In this document: piece by piece, positions 33,831 to 52,949 of the stretch | Numbering within the stretch: the first letter of the stretch is position 1 | Layout: every line of letters begins with the position of its first letter | Source: Cynocephalus volans | Lineage: Eukaryota; Chordata; Mammalia; Dermoptera; Cynocephalidae | Assembly: GCF_027409185.1 (NCBI RefSeq) | Contig: NC_084471.1 | Location: forward strand, 8,524,535 to 8,588,534 | Length of the DNA stretch: 64,000 bases | Reading direction: 5' to 3' | Position numbers and translations under genes: made by a program | Notes under the pieces: generated by a model | The model's input: the letters and a program-made list of their open reading frames with translations, nothing else | The model's database searches: none | What the model was told of the DNA's origin: nothing

Positions 33831-34819
33831 CCTGGTCCAACAAAATCACAATTAGCTCCTCAGGCTGGTTATGCTCTGCTCAAGCATATCCTGGCTTTTT
33901 GGCACAATAAAGTATCACAGGCTTATACCATGCACTTTGCCTGCGCCTTGGAAAATCAGCCATTTTTCCAAGAAGCCCAGGTTCCGTTAGTAAGAAGTGA
34001 AATTTAGAAACCCAATAGTGAGTGTCACCTTGGTTCATAGGATTATGTAAGTGTTTTTGTGTTTTCTTCTAAAACTACTATGCTTTTTGGGGGTGATGTT
34101 TAGCTCTTTAATTCACCAGGAATTAATTTTCATGGATATCGTGAGGCGGGGTCTAACAATTATTTTTCTCCCAGAAAGGTAGTGTGTAATTGCAACACCC
34201 TTTAATTATTTTAATTAAATTTAGAAAAAGTTTTGAGATGTGGTAGGGCAAATATCTTCTGACTTCTCGTAGTTTTTCAAAATTCTTGACTAGTTTTAAA
34301 TATTTTCATTAGATGAACTTTAGAATTAGTTTACCAAAACCTAATAGGAGTGTGCCACACAGAGGCAGTGGTGAGTCCCGTGGCCGAGGAGGTGATGGAG
34401 AGCGGGGGTGTGAGGGATGGAGTGAAGAGCTTGGGAGACTGGTTACGTTGAGCAAAATAAATAAATTGGTTAAGCAAGCATGTAAGTATATGTTGAGGAT
34501 AATGGGAGCCAGGTTTCTTACTCTCTGAGGAGGGAATTACAAATACAGAAATATGGACGGCTGCAAAGAACCTTGAACTGTTGGGTTGGAGTTGGAGGTT
34601 TCTGTATGCAGTCATGGTTCTTTAACGTATATACACTTTATATGTAGAAATATAAAAGTGTGGGTGTTCCTGTATATGCGTAATATTTTCTAGCTAGAGG
34701 TAATGATAGCCCAGCAGCAATGAACAATCCTAGCACCCAGATCTTTGTTTCTAAATGTTATTCTTCTCTAAAAGGAATTCAGGTATCCTTGGAGAAGTGT
34801 CGGGGTAGGGGTTTGGGTG

Positions 34820-35865
34820 GGGAAAGTACGTGATGAATTCAAAGCATCTTGTGCCAGGAAGTAAGGGAGTACTCAAAAAATGGAATACATCGAATGGACA
34901 CAAAAGAGGTTTCCACTGTCCAAATCTGGGACAATTACAGTGTCAAATAAATGAATTAATAAGTGGAGGAAAAGCTCTGCCTACTAACAAATGCAGAAGA
35001 AATGATGGATAAAGAGTATCACCATTTGGTAGCCGTGATAGAGATCATTGATTGATGTGGGAGTCATCAGTGGATGCTGACTGTGGGTGGATATTTGACA
35101 AAGAACAAGATGATCTGGGGTAATCTCAGAATTTGTCCAACAAAATACTCACCATTTACAAAGAGGAAAATGACAACATTATGGTGGAGAAACCTGGCAG
35201 CCATGGGCTTGACCAGATGAATATGGTTATCTCCAGGAGTGGGGTGGGTCTCCATCAGCCCCCTCTTGATGCAGTGCCCTGGGAAGAGCACAGCACCATG
35301 CGTCTGGTGTTGCTGCCAAGAAAGCATGGCCTGAGTCTGGTCACTAGGAAATACAGACCAGACTCAGGCTGAGGGTCATCTGACAGAATTAAAGGATCAT
35401 GCTATGGCAGGGACATGAAAGTCAGGAAAAAGGACTGAGGAACTATCCCAGTTGACAGATGCTGGTGGGACATGGTTTCTGAATGGAATCCTGGGCCAGA
35501 AAGGAAAACATATTGTTGGGACAGTTGACAAAATTCAGATGATGTTTGTGGATTGGATTGGTAATATGTGGTATCAGTGTTGATTCCCTAATGTAGAGGC
35601 TTGTTTGCTGGTTATGTAGGAGAATGTCCTTGTTTTGGGAAATATTCTCTGGGGTATTTAGGGACAGTGGGGCTTCATATCTTCAGCCTGCTCACAAAGG
35701 GGTCAGAAAAAGACTGATGGTACTGAGTATATAGAGATAATGGAGCAAATGATATAAAAAAACATTAACAGTTGAGGAATCTTGTTGAAGGGTGTGAGTC
35801 CTCTGAACTGTTCTTGCGCTTTTCTGTACATTTGAAATTATTTCAAAATAAACTTTTTAAAGTAC
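34820..35865 (+). mobile_element. Old L1 (L1M-type) 3' UTR, sense
   Basis: 'ggaactatcccagttgacag', 'ggaatcctgggccagaaagg', 'tattgttgggacagttgaca', 'gagaatgtccttgttttggg' and the end 'tgaaattatttcaaaataaa' are hallmarks of an ancient L1 3' UTR. No coding capacity. Confidence 0.75.
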
Positions 35866-37079
35866 CTATTGAGATTTTGATTGGAACTCTTAAGGTTTTA
35901 TAAACTAGGTTTATATTAATCTATCTAGGTTTTATAAAGTAATCTAGGTGTGACCTTTTTTATGATACTAGTCTTTTTCGTCTAGGTACACTGTGTGTTC
36001 TTCTGGTTTGTTTATTTTGTTTTGAGCTCTTCTCTTGGGTTCCTCAGTAAAGTTTATAATTTTTATTTTATGGCTTTTGCACACTTCTACTTCGGATTCG
36101 TCCTTAGTATCTTTTGAATTTTAATTCAGAATTATATTTGAATGAATTATAAAATGAAACATACTTTTTGCCTGTAAGTGGCAACACTGATTGCTTTCTG
36201 TAATCCTTTTGTCTGGGAAGGTTTAGAAATTATGTACTCATACAACCTTAAAATGATGAGAAAAAAAAAAATTCAGTGACATCTCAAAAGCCCTTAAGCT
36301 CAAGAGTTAGGAAAAAACCCACAGGGACCCCAGCTAACCCCTGAGAATACCACTGGCCTCACCTTCCTGCCTCCTTTCGGCGAACTGCTTGGCCATCCTG
36401 CTCACAGATGTGGTCATCTAAAGAGATCTTAGGGTGCCCTTGTGAATAAAAGACAGGTAGCCACTGAGTGGACATGTGGCCCAGGTTCCTTTGGTCTGTC
36501 CAGGAGCAGACTTATGGCACTTAAGTTCAGTGCTACAGAAGCATACAGTTGATAAGATGCTACAGCCTCTTGGCTATTTGAGATTATGTCTAAAAATAGG
36601 TGTGCCCACTGGGGGATGGAATTCAGCTGTTTTTAGGCATGATTCTGAAAAATCATTCCAAGCCAGTGATTCTGTGTGCACACTCGCTTGGGCACCACAG
36701 TGTCTAAAGGTGCCTGTGTGGTATTGGCTCCAGGTTTCCTGGAGCAGAGTTTTCTCTGGCAAGTTCTTTCCTCCCCTTCCTGCCTCTGGCCTCCCTTTCC
36801 TCCCCCTGGGCTGAGAAGCGCTCTACTGCCCATTGGAACAGACAGAGCAAAGACGTTGAAATAGTGTCAGGGGTCTATTTTTTAAATGAGGTTAATGAAA
36901 CTTTTAGCGTGATTATTTTCCACACAAACATTAATGTAAATAGATATGAAAAGGGAGAAGATACATCCACAATCCTGCTACTGTGGGTCGTCACAAGGTT
37001 TTCATTTTTCAGTATTATTCCCTTTGGCCCTGAACTAAATGAATGCCTAATTTCCAGATATTTGTAATCATAGCACAGT

Positions 37080-37300
37080 TATGACTTTATATGCTGCTGT
37101 TTTTTGTCTGATGCTATGTCATAAGCATTTTCCATGGTGCTAGAATCTTTGCAATTATTTTAATGATTATTTACTATTTCTTTGAGTGGTTGTACCATAA
37201 TTTGCTTAATCATCTTCAAATGATAAAGAGTTAGGTTGTTGCCAGTTTTTTTCTTCTAGATAACACTGGTGTGAATATTTGGTATTTTTTGTTTCGTCTG
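37080..37300 (-). repeat. L1-like remnant
   Basis: 'gtcataagcattttccatgg', 'gtaccataatttgcttaatc' and 'gttgttgccagtttttttct' recall antisense old L1. Very diverged. Confidence 0.35.
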
Positions 37301-37935
37301 GTTGTTTGTTTTGAGATTTTATTACCAGTTTGCTTTTCCAAAGGGTGGTAATAATTTATGCTGCTTTTATTACTTTTCGTACCAGCTTTAGCCTGACCTC
37401 ACCAGATGGGATATCATCTCATAAATTTTTTGGAAAATTTGATAGCAATAAATTTGTTCCCCCACTTTTGTTGTTGTGTTTCCTTTTTTTGCTGTTTTTT
37501 TTTTTTTTTTTCTTTCCCACTTTTTGCCTGCATGTATTTGGTCATGGTTGAAAGTGGATATTTTTTATAGCTTACATGGTTGATGTGCTATGGTTTTAAC
37601 TCTCAGAGAGCAAACTTCTTATTTCAGCAATATTCTGGTGGATTTCTTTTCCTCTAGACAGTGAACTGATTTGCAAATTCTGACTGAGTTGTTCCTTAAG
37701 CTGCTTTCAGGCTCCTTGCTGTGCTCCCAAGGTGGAGCAGGCCAGCACCATGAGCATGTCATCTTATTCAGAAGAACTAATTGTACTGTCAGTCACTGAA
37801 AAATCTAGGCTCTGCCCATGTCCAAACAGGACATAGAACATGAAATATCAAATTAAGTCATCGGGCAGATCTATGTGTCTGCTATACTTGGGAGGATCCC
37901 ATGTTTGCACACACATAAAACAAATGATACAGATA

Positions 37936-38018
37936 TGAGGGTATTTCAGACAGTTTGTGGGAAAATAGAATTAAATGATAATACAAATTTTTCTATGAAC
38001 TTTTTGAAGTACCCTCGT
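37936..38018. mobile_element. Mariner-like MITE, copy 1
   Basis: A palindromic element of about 83 bases. The left end 'tgagggtatttcagacagtt' pairs with the right end 'aactttttgaagtaccctcg' and TA sits at each flank, as in mariner-type insertion. The middle is 'gataatacaaatttttct'. The same element recurs at 52.87 kb. Confidence 0.75.
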
Positions 38019-38204
38019 ATATCCAGGTACAAGCAGTCAACTTAATCCTAGCAGATTTCAAGATTCCTTTCTAAAATGCTTCCCAATTTGTGAAAGTAGC
38101 AGCATTGTCTTGTTGCTGGCTGAAGGAAGTCTTCTGCCAGAAGTGCAGACTGGGTTCTGGGGTGGACATACCATATCTCATCTCTCTGTTTACTCCAAAT
38201 GTTT

Positions 38205-38370
38205 TGGTTGTTTAATTTCTCTGAGCCTCAGTTTGAAAAAAGGCGTACTAACACATCTGAGATCATGGTGAGGATTAAATACATTAACATTTATGTAAAG
38301 TACCTGGTAGAGTGTGTGGCCTGTGTTAGGCATGTAGTAAATAAGGGATAGCCACAGTTATTATAGATCT
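38205..38370 (+). repeat. MIR fragment
   Basis: 'aatttctctgagcctcagtt', 'ggtgaggattaaatacatta' and 'taggcatgtagtaaataagg' follow MIR in sense. Confidence 0.7.
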
Positions 38371-38439
38371 GACCCAAGTGTTTGTCAGGATTTTCAAAAG
38401 ATTTGGGTGTTCCTTTCTCAATTTGTGGTGCAGTGAAAG

Positions 38440-38635
38440 AAAGGATCATGGACTTTAGAATCAAAAGAGTTGGAGTTATAGAACATCAGCTCCAACTTGT
38501 CTTAGAAGAGTGACTTTTGGAAAATTACAGAATTTATCTGGGTTTTTTTCTCATGCATTAATTGAGTTATGTAAAACTATGTAGTACCTGACATGTAGAA
38601 GTTGCTTAATAAATGGTAATTATTATGATATCAGC
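38440..38635 (+). repeat. MIR fragment, second copy in tandem orientation
   Basis: 'atcatggactttagaatcaa' at its 5' end through 'gtagaagttgcttaataaat' at its 3' end. Both MIRs point the same way, 70 bases apart, but differ in sequence, so they are independent insertions. Confidence 0.65.
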
Positions 38636-39739
38636 AGAAGATATCTTAGGTACTGGCTAAAGGTAAATGCACTTTACTAAGTTTGTTTTTACTAAGGTAA
38701 AGCCAACAAATTCTCTGCTTTAAGAAAGACTTACTTATAGAGAAGATCACATTTCAGAAGCTCTAAGATTCTGAGAGCCATATGACCTGACATGACAGGA
38801 GGGAATTTATGGACTTAGGGATGCTTCAGAGAAAGTTTCAAGGACAAACCGACCAAAGTGAGAGTGGGGTGGGTGATGGCACAGAGGGGACTGAGCGAGC
38901 TTATTTGAGAGCGTGGAGAGGAGCAGAAATTGTGTTGAAGATACCAGAGGGTTTCAGGGTTTGTGGAGAGCACGACACTGTCAAAATGGTAGGTGAAGAC
39001 AAGCTCTTCTCTTCTTTACTGACTTCTGGTGCTGAGAAAGAGAACTTTTGGAGTTGTTATTCTAACCCAAGAAAGGTCAAAGTGGCAGTGACGAGGATGG
39101 AGAGGTAAAGGGCAAATACAGGGAAGAGCAGTGTCGTGATTAGGTAACATCTTAAATACAAAGAGTTAAAGGGATGAGTGCGAGGTTATTCTGAAGCTTC
39201 TTGCTTAGGGTGATTGTGATTTTCCTTGAGGGTAGAAAGTTGGGTCAGTTGAGGAAAGAACAGCTTTATCTTTGTTGTTAAAATGCATTGGTGACTGCCT
39301 AAGAATAAATACTTTTTTTCATCTTTATAGAAATTATTCCAGCCATAAGTGACTCTGCCCAGAGTCCTTACATGCCAGAAGTGCCTGATCTGTCTTGCCA
39401 CTACCAACTAAAGAGGGCTGGAGGTCTTGTCTTCTGTCTCTGCATGGTCGTTAAAACCTTTGCTGTATGGTTAATAAGTTCTGCAGACCCCATACCTCCC
39501 CAGCCCTGGCGTTCAGAGCCCAGTACCTGCTTGCTACTATTTTTAGTATCTCATCCAATATTGAACCTTGGGCATTTCTTGCTTTCTTGAAGCTTGGCTG
39601 TGCATTTTTTCTGACATGTCTAGGCATTTTGTTGAGGGAGGATTCCTGTCCCTGTTGTATGCCACACTGCATGAAATAGGAGTCTCTTACTCCCCAAGTG
39701 ATGATAGTCCACTCTGAAATCCTAGGAATGAGAGAAGAG

Positions 39740-40580
39740 CTATTATCAGTCAGAATCCCGATAGAAAACAGATGGCATACTCAAACTGGGTAATGTGAGG
39801 AGTGTTTAATTTTATCACTCAGGAAAAGAAATGTATTCTGTTCCAGGTATGAAGGGTTTGAATATAGGAATTAAGAATTTACCCAACCTTGTAAAAACTG
39901 GGATTGGGAAGGTCAGGCAAACTATTCCTGATGATCTCAGACTGAAGCATCGCGGTGGGGGTTCTCGTACGTACCTCCAGGGAGTATTGACCTCTCCTTT
40001 TCTTCTACCTTCCAAATCTTTCTTGTGCATCTCTTTGCAAACTCTAACCCAAACCATGCGGGAAAAGTGTTCTGGAAAGGTAGCTCCCAGCTTCTGATCT
40101 GCAGAGTAGAATTTAGAAAGAGAGTGATCACAATGCTGAGTTGACAGCAATTAATGACAATAAAGAGATTATTTGCGAAGGGTGAGCAGGGTTTGGGGAA
40201 ACCATTGGGAAAGTGGAGTCTTCTGGGCTGGCAATAGCAGGAAGTTGTTATTACCTCCTAGGCTGGAGGGCAAGAGGAGGAAGTGGTTCCTGGAGCCTGG
40301 AAAAAGTGGCTAAATATTTGGGTTGCCCACTGGGGCTGTAGCTATTGGTGAAGTCTCAGTCAGCCTTGGTAATCGCATAGTAGGAGCTAGGAGAGTGAAT
40401 TTCTGTCTCACTGTCCTCTGCTGCCTCTTACCAGCCAAACTGGGCCAGAAGCCAGTGGGTGGAGGAGCCGTTTGATAGTCCTTCCAGTGCTCCTTCCAGG
40501 CATAGAGTAGGGTAGAGATGGGTGAGGAGTGAGCCTGGGAGCAAACAGAATATCCCCCCCACACAGGGGCCATAACAAGA
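39740..40580. repeat. Ancient repeat, family uncertain
   Basis: 'agaatcccgatagaaaacag', 'atggcatactcaaactgggt' and later 'gagcctgggagcaaacagaa' match phrases I associate with a widespread mammalian repeat, but I cannot name it. Open frames at 39815-40150 are within it and not gene-like. Confidence 0.4.
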
Positions 40581-42029
40581 AGCATATAGGTTAAGATCTT
40601 GAGGGTTGAATCATTTTTTGCAAGGAAGGGGAGTAAGCAGAAAATCAGCCATTACACCTGAAATGAGAGAAGATGCAGATAATTGGAAAGATGAGAGGAA
40701 ATTGTCTTGAAGACAGTTTGGAGAACTTTGAAGAGAATGGACTGGGAGTGGGAAGATGATGGACATGTGGAGGAAGAAGGAGCTAATGTTGGTTTTCTAT
40801 AAGAAAAAGGTCCCCAGCCCTTCGATAGGATGGAGAGTGCTGCTGCAGCCCCGAGGCAGTGGCTGTAGTGAGGTCGGCATGTGGACTCGGGAATGGACAG
40901 GCATGACGTTCTGGACTCTGCTTGTATACCTCCACAGCCCTTCTGAAAGCATGCAGAAAGTTAGGAATCTGCGAACAGCAGGAAGCGGGGTGGGGGGGGG
41001 GGAATGAGTTGGTAAACCTCTTTTTCAGAGTATGTATGCAATTCCTGTGGGTGACCTACTTCCATTTAAACAAGTGAGTTCAGGCATTTGTCATTTTTAA
41101 TCACAATGCTTTAGAACTGATTACACTGATGCTTTTTTTTTTTTTTTTAAGTGGTGAATGGTATTGGAATGATCTCTATTATTACCTTATTTTATATGCT
41201 AATGGTAAAATTACAAACACTCCAGGTTTATATTTTCTATTGTTGGTATACTTGGTTTTCCTAATTGTTTTACTTGGAACTCCTAAAAAAGATGAACTTG
41301 CAACAGCACTCTAGTACTCAGATACTTCATGTATACTAAGGATTTGAAGGTATTTGGCTGTGGGTTTTGCTTTTTTTCTTTCCTCGTAGTCCATAAACTA
41401 GAACTGTAACAGCAGGGAGAAAGGCATCATATGGACAGGGAATCTCCTGGGAAGGGCCGAGAGCAGAACAGAGAAGGACTTGTTCTCCTACCTGTTTTCT
41501 CTGTCTAGAAACAGGGTTCTCTCAGGAACCGGACAGCTTGACGCACAATTTGGTGTTTAAAGTGCTCTTTAGCTCTTATTGGCTCCTATTTAGGAAAAAT
41601 ATGGAGCAAGTGGCAACATTATTTATACACTCAGATCATCAGAAGCCTGGTTTTATTTCCAGAAGAAGTAAACGGCATGTAAAGTATTTATTTATGGAGA
41701 GATAATCTCTCTTGAGGTAGCTTTTCATTAGTTTAAACTGCCAGATTTACTGCTTTTGTTCAATTTAGCCCCCATTCAGCCTTCTTTTATCTTCTATGGA
41801 AGGCCACTGGCACTTAGAACTATGAACACCACAAATAGGAAAAAACGTGTGTGGACAGAGTTGTTCTTGATAGTTCTGGAAAGGATGCAGGAGGTGGAAG
41901 TCGGTCCCTGTGAGAGGGCAGCAGAGAAGGGACATGCTTAAAAGTATGTTGGTGGCCACCCACTTTCAAGGCTGACCTCTGACAGGACAAATGGCATCTG
42001 TTACAGACCATGAGGAAGGTCCTCTGGGT

Positions 42030-42225
42030 AGTACAGTGTTAAGATCATGGCCTGTGGTGACTGCCACACTGGGTCCTCGCCCCGCTGCTTAAGAGCTTCG
42101 TGAACTCTGTGCTTCCGTTTCCTCATCTGTAAAATGAAGATATTAGTGTCGTGAGGATTAAATGAGTTAGTGCATGTCAAGTGCTAGAACGGTGTCAAGC
42201 TTATAATAAACATTTAAATAGCTAT
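42030..42225 (+). repeat. MIR, nearly full length
   Basis: 'gtgttaagatcatggcctgt', 'tgcttccgtttcctcatctg', 'taaaatgaagatattagtgt' and 'gtgtcaagcttataataaac' cover MIR in sense. Confidence 0.8.
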
Positions 42226-42711
42226 TATCTGTTGTCTAGCACTTTCATTGGAACAAAGAAACAGCAGTCTGTCTCAGAGGCGTTTTGAAGAGAATGAGGA
42301 GCAGTTTCCTTTAGATTATGACATTATTTGTATGTGAATGTTTAAAGGTAGTTTGGGGTCGTGTGACTATATAATCAAACTTAATATCAAAGAATTAGAT
42401 CCTTATCTAGCTATTTCAGGCTTCAGATACTTCAGGAAGAAGTGGGTCAAGTTTCAGAGTTTGAGGATACTGACCATCTTCTGCTGTGATCATATCTACT
42501 TTCTGAAGTCTCTCCTCAGTTCTCATATGGACCCACGTTGGGTTTTTTTCCTCTTAGAATTGGACCCAGAGGGCTTTACAGGCAAAGTCTTCATTCAGCA
42601 TCCTCCACCCCTGCTTTTAGATCAATCATATTCTGTTTTCTCTTCCTGCAGTTCTCCCATCTCACCCTCACAGCACCATCTCTGAATATATACATTCTAG
42701 TCTCATTCTCT

Positions 42712-42820
42712 AAGGCCTAGTTATTTTGTGTTTTTAATTGTTGGTGGCTGGTCAGTACAGGGATCTGAACACTTGATCTTGGTGTTATAACATTGCACTC
42801 TAAACAAAAAGGCCTAGTTC
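42712..42820 (-). mobile_element. CYN-type SINE monomer with target-site duplication
   Basis: The body 'ggtggctggtcagtacaggg' to 'cattgcactctaaacaaa' is an antisense tRNA-like unit with a truncated A-box end. Direct repeat 'aaggcctagtt' is at 42712-42722 and 42810-42820. The tail on + is T-rich without a G-run. Confidence 0.85.
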
Positions 42821-42899
42821 TATACCTTTCAATTGTTCACACAGAATGCCTATCTGTGTGCTCTTTGCTGTTGCCTATCTGTGTGCTCTTTCTTTGCTG

Positions 42900-43350
42900 T
42901 TTTAATGGTAGGAGGATTACAGCAAGGAACAGGAGGCCTCTGCCCTTTAAGGAGTTCACATTCTAGTGAGGGATGGACAGACAGTAAACCCAGTAGCATA
43001 TATGCATCTGTAGGGAACGGGGGGGGGGGGGGGGGGGGGCGGGGGCGGGAGGCGGGGGAAGGCCAGGATGAGGGTGTGGAATTAACTATTTTTAATAGGA
43101 TGGCCATGGAAGGCCTTACCAATCAGGTGACATTTACTCAGAGAATGGAAGGAGGTGAGATGGACAAGCTGTGTGACTGTGGGGGAAGAGCATGGCAGGT
43201 GAGCACTGAGAGCAGAGTTCCTGTGTAGAAATGTGGGTGGCCCTAAGGAGATAGTGGGGCTAGAGTATGTGTATGGTGGGGTAGTTCTGAGAACGGCTTC
43301 CCATGGAATGAAATGAGATGGGAGAGCTTGGCGGGCTTGGAGGTGATGAA
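42900..43350 (-). repeat. L2 fragment containing a long G-rich tract
   Basis: 'ccctttaaggagttcacatt', 'tctagtgagggatggacaga', 'ggccatggaaggccttacca' and 'ggagagcttggcgggcttgg' follow antisense L2. At 43018-43060 a run of about 22 Gs, then interrupted G-tracts, interrupts it. That tract would be hard to sequence accurately and could fold as a G-quadruplex. Confidence 0.65.
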
Positions 43351-44445
43351 TCTGACTTTCCTGGGGGCAGCTCCATTTTCAGCTCCCCTTGAGAGGAACT
43401 AAGAAATGAGCTTCATAAACCATTGTAGGAAAGCTTTGCGTTAGTATCTTGACCTAGCCCATATGTGTTTCATACCTTCTTTTTTAAATAATTGATTTTA
43501 AAGCCATCCAGAGCAGTTTGGCCTTGTCCTATTCATCTCTGACTCTGAGAAAGAGATAGGCCCAGGCAAAAGGAAAAATAAAATCACCTCTTGTTTAATT
43601 GTTCAAGAGGTAATGCAGCAAAGGTAATGCAAAGTGGTAACCCAGTCAGAAGACTTTGGGAAGAGTCTGGATCCTAGGCTTGATGAATTGTTATTTTCCT
43701 CTCTATTTTTTGCTGTTCTCCCAAGTGACCGTTTCAATTCCTTCTTTAACAGTAATGGCCAGTGATAACTCTGTGAATAGTAGATTGCCAGGTAAAAAAA
43801 AACCACGTGGAGGTTGAAGGTTTAAAGGTTCTAGAACTTCTTATAAATCTCCAAAATGAATCTGGAAGAATAGTCATTGCTACTCTCTGGCTGAAGTCTA
43901 TCTAGCCGTTTGTACCTGGGAATTGAGGGTGGGTGGTTGAGAAGGGGTGCTCTGGACATGATTATGTGTCAAGAAGAGGTTGGCCCTGAAGTTGGTGTGG
44001 ATGACTACAGCATAAGGAATTCATAATGAAGGTTGAGTGTCCTGGGGTCACCAGTCATCACAGGTACTGTGATGCATTTGGACATAAGGAACTGGCATCT
44101 ATTCTCAGACCAGTTCTTTTTCTCGGTGTTGGGGGACAGGAGTGGGGAGCCAGTGGAGTGACTGCCTCCCATTATTTAAGACTGTCAGTGCAGTGATCAG
44201 TCTAATACATAAAAACAAAGAAATTAAAGTGTTTTTTCACCCCTCCCCCACCGTAACTGGAAGACTCCTATAAAAATTGCTGTTTTTTATTGACAGCAAT
44301 AACACAGTCCCATATTTTAACCCAGTTAAATTTGGGGGGCTTGTTTGTCTAATAGTAAAGTTTTTGCTATATTGAATTTGTATACACCCAGAATGTTTTC
44401 ATCCTACGACAGTCTCCCGCCTCACTCTTTAGGCCATTTCTCTGA

Positions 44446-50463
<6,018 letters not shown>

Positions 50464-51499
50464 TAGGTAATATGGCAGATTTGTTTAACTTTTATCTTCA
50501 TCAGTTACACATGTCCATAGGTTACAAAGTGATGCCACTTCTGTAAAGCTTTTTGAAAAACGGGTCCCTCCCACTCTCTCTGTCCTCGAACCTGATTCCT
50601 GCTTCCAAGAGCTATTCACTTTCAACAGTTTCAGTTTTCAAAAGTTCCTTTCACGGCCAGTTTCTTTTGTTTCTAAATAATGGATTTTTACTGCTATTTA
50701 TTTTATTGATTTTTTAAAGTCATTTTTTATTTTCTGACATCTATAATACCGTGAAATACACTGTGATTATATTTCCTTCTAAAATGTTTTGTTTCTCTGG
50801 GATGCTGTTTTCATGTCTATTTGTGTTTTCATTTGCTTTTTACTTTCCTGGGCAACGTCTTTGTAATCCACCCTTCCAGTTAGGTGTTTATTATTCTTCA
50901 GATCTGTTTCATAACTGTAACCCTGGGGCACTTCATCAGCCTCACCACTTCTCTCCTCTGTTGAATGCTGTTTCCTGAATCCCAAGTCTTCCCTTTCTTA
51001 AAATGGGCCTTCATTTAAGGGAGTGCATTATCCTTCATAGTTTCCTGAGAAAGGGTGCATGGGGGTAAGTATATTGAGATCTTCTATATCTGAACATGTC
51101 TTCATTCTGCTCTCATGCTTAATTGATAATTGGCTGGATGTGGAATTCTAGATTTGAAATAATTCTCTGCATTATCTGGAAGTCATTGCTCCTGACTTGT
51201 CCTTTAGCTTCCAGTGTGCATTTGAGAGGACAGGACCTGTTCTGATTTTCAGTCCATCTGTGTTCTGGGTTTTTTTTTTTTTTTCTTCTGGAAGGTTTGA
51301 GGATCTTCTCATTTTCCCTAGGGTTCTGAGATTTCAAAATGATAGACCTTGAGTAGGTCCCTTTTCATTTTTTTGTGCTGGCTTCTCTGTGAGAACTTTC
51401 CAGCTGTACACTCACGTCTTGCAAGAATTTCGTCATGTGTTAGTTCTTTGATAATTTCTTTCCCTGTGTTTTCTCTGCATTTCTCTTTCTGTAATCACT

Positions 51500-52000
51500 G
51501 TTAATAAGGTATTGTACTCCTGGATTAATGCTCTGGATTTTTCTCTTTTCTCCTCTGTTCTGTGTTCTCTTTCCTTGTCTCTTTGTTCCAAATTCTCCAT
51601 GCTTTCTTCAACTTTATCATCTAACCTTTAGCTTTTCTTCTTCTTTTTCTTTTTTTTTTTTAAAGATGACCAGTAAGGGGATCCGAACTCATGGCCTTGG
51701 TGTTATCAGCACCACACTCGCCCATGTGAGCCACGGGCCAGCCCTTAGCTTTTATTTTTCTGATATTTGGAAGTACATTTTCTTCTCTGAATGTACTCAT
51801 TTTTAGAAAATTGGAGCCTGGTTTACAGTTGCTCTTAACTTTTTGAGCACATTATAGGGTGTTTTTTTGTAATTATCTTAAGTCCTTTTGACTGTTTCCT
51901 ATTTCCTCTTTCTTGTTAGGGGTTCTTCAAACGCCTGGTTATCTCTGGCCATTTATTTATATTTTTAGGAGAGAAAGGTATACTAAAAAATGATTTGAAG
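51500..52000 (-). repeat. Possible old LINE remnant around a SINE
   Basis: 'ggattaatgctctggatttt', 'ccatgctttcttcaacttta' and 'taagtccttttgactgtttc' resemble an old antisense LINE. The match is from memory and weak. Confidence 0.3.
51625..51755 (-). mobile_element. CYN-type SINE with target-site duplication
   Basis: On the - strand the body joins a first-unit head (complement of 'cccatgtgagccacgggcca') to a second-unit tail (complement of 'gatgaccagtaaggggatcc'), giving a monomer-sized hybrid. Direct repeats 'cctttagctttt' and 'cccttagctttt' flank it. The tail is T-rich on +. Confidence 0.85.
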
Positions 52001-52867
52001 CTCGGTGTTACAGTGTGGGCAAGGCTTGTTGGCCTGTGGTCTGAGTTCGGTTTTCCCAGAGAAAAATCTTGAGATTTCCTGTCTGGGGGTATGAGCTTGG
52101 CTGCTAGCATCCTAAAAGCTGACTGGAGAAGGGGATGGTAGGCTTGTGTGGATGGGGATGTGGTCTTATCATTCAGTGTGCAGACTTTAATATCCCCCCA
52201 CCTGTTTGCAGCACACCCCATGCCTCTCTGGTGGGGACAGTTACCTGGTTAAATTGGGTTGAGTTAGGAATCTAACTCCTCTTATGAACTTTGAGCTCCG
52301 TTTTCCAGCCTTATCTTGCACACCCCCATCCCCTTCTGAGGCACCCGGTCTTCCCCGGTACTCTGCCACGTGACTGGCTTGCTAGGGACTCCTGCACTGC
52401 TGTCATCACTCTCCGCTTCCTCCCAGTCCGCTGAGTCACTTACTCGGTTTATCCTGTCTCCAGCATCCAGAATTCAGACACCTCTTGTATGTTATTTGTC
52501 TCCTCTCCCGTTCTCCATGTCCTCAGGAGTTTGTGTTGCAAGTTTCTCTCCTTTTTATGTGGGAAGAGAACATGTATAAATGTATGTTCAGTCTGCCGTA
52601 TTTAATCAGATGATTATCTTTAAAACTTAACCATACTTGACAAATATATAAATGACTTTTAATCACAGTTTATAAGGATCTTATCAGTCAGGATCATAGT
52701 ATTCTTGGACACCTCATATTAGCCTCTCTCTCCCCCATACCTCTTCCCTTAAAATACTTTATTTTATCATTATATTATCCCCAGAATTTGTAACAGTATC
52801 TGGCAAAAAGGAAGTACTCATAGACAACAGTCAAAAATATATATAATGTGATACACACACACACACA

Positions 52868-52949
52868 AAAGGGCACTTTAGAAAGTTCGTGGAAAAATAG
52901 AATTGAAAGATAATACAAATCTTTTCACAAACTTTTTGAAGTACCCTCT
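52868..52949. mobile_element. Mariner-like MITE, copy 2
   Basis: 'gggcactttagaaagttcgt' on the left pairs with 'aactttttgaagtaccctct' on the right; the interior 'gataatacaaatcttttc' is nearly the same as copy 1 at 37.94 kb. About 82 bases, no coding capacity. A CA microsatellite abuts its left end. Confidence 0.75.
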
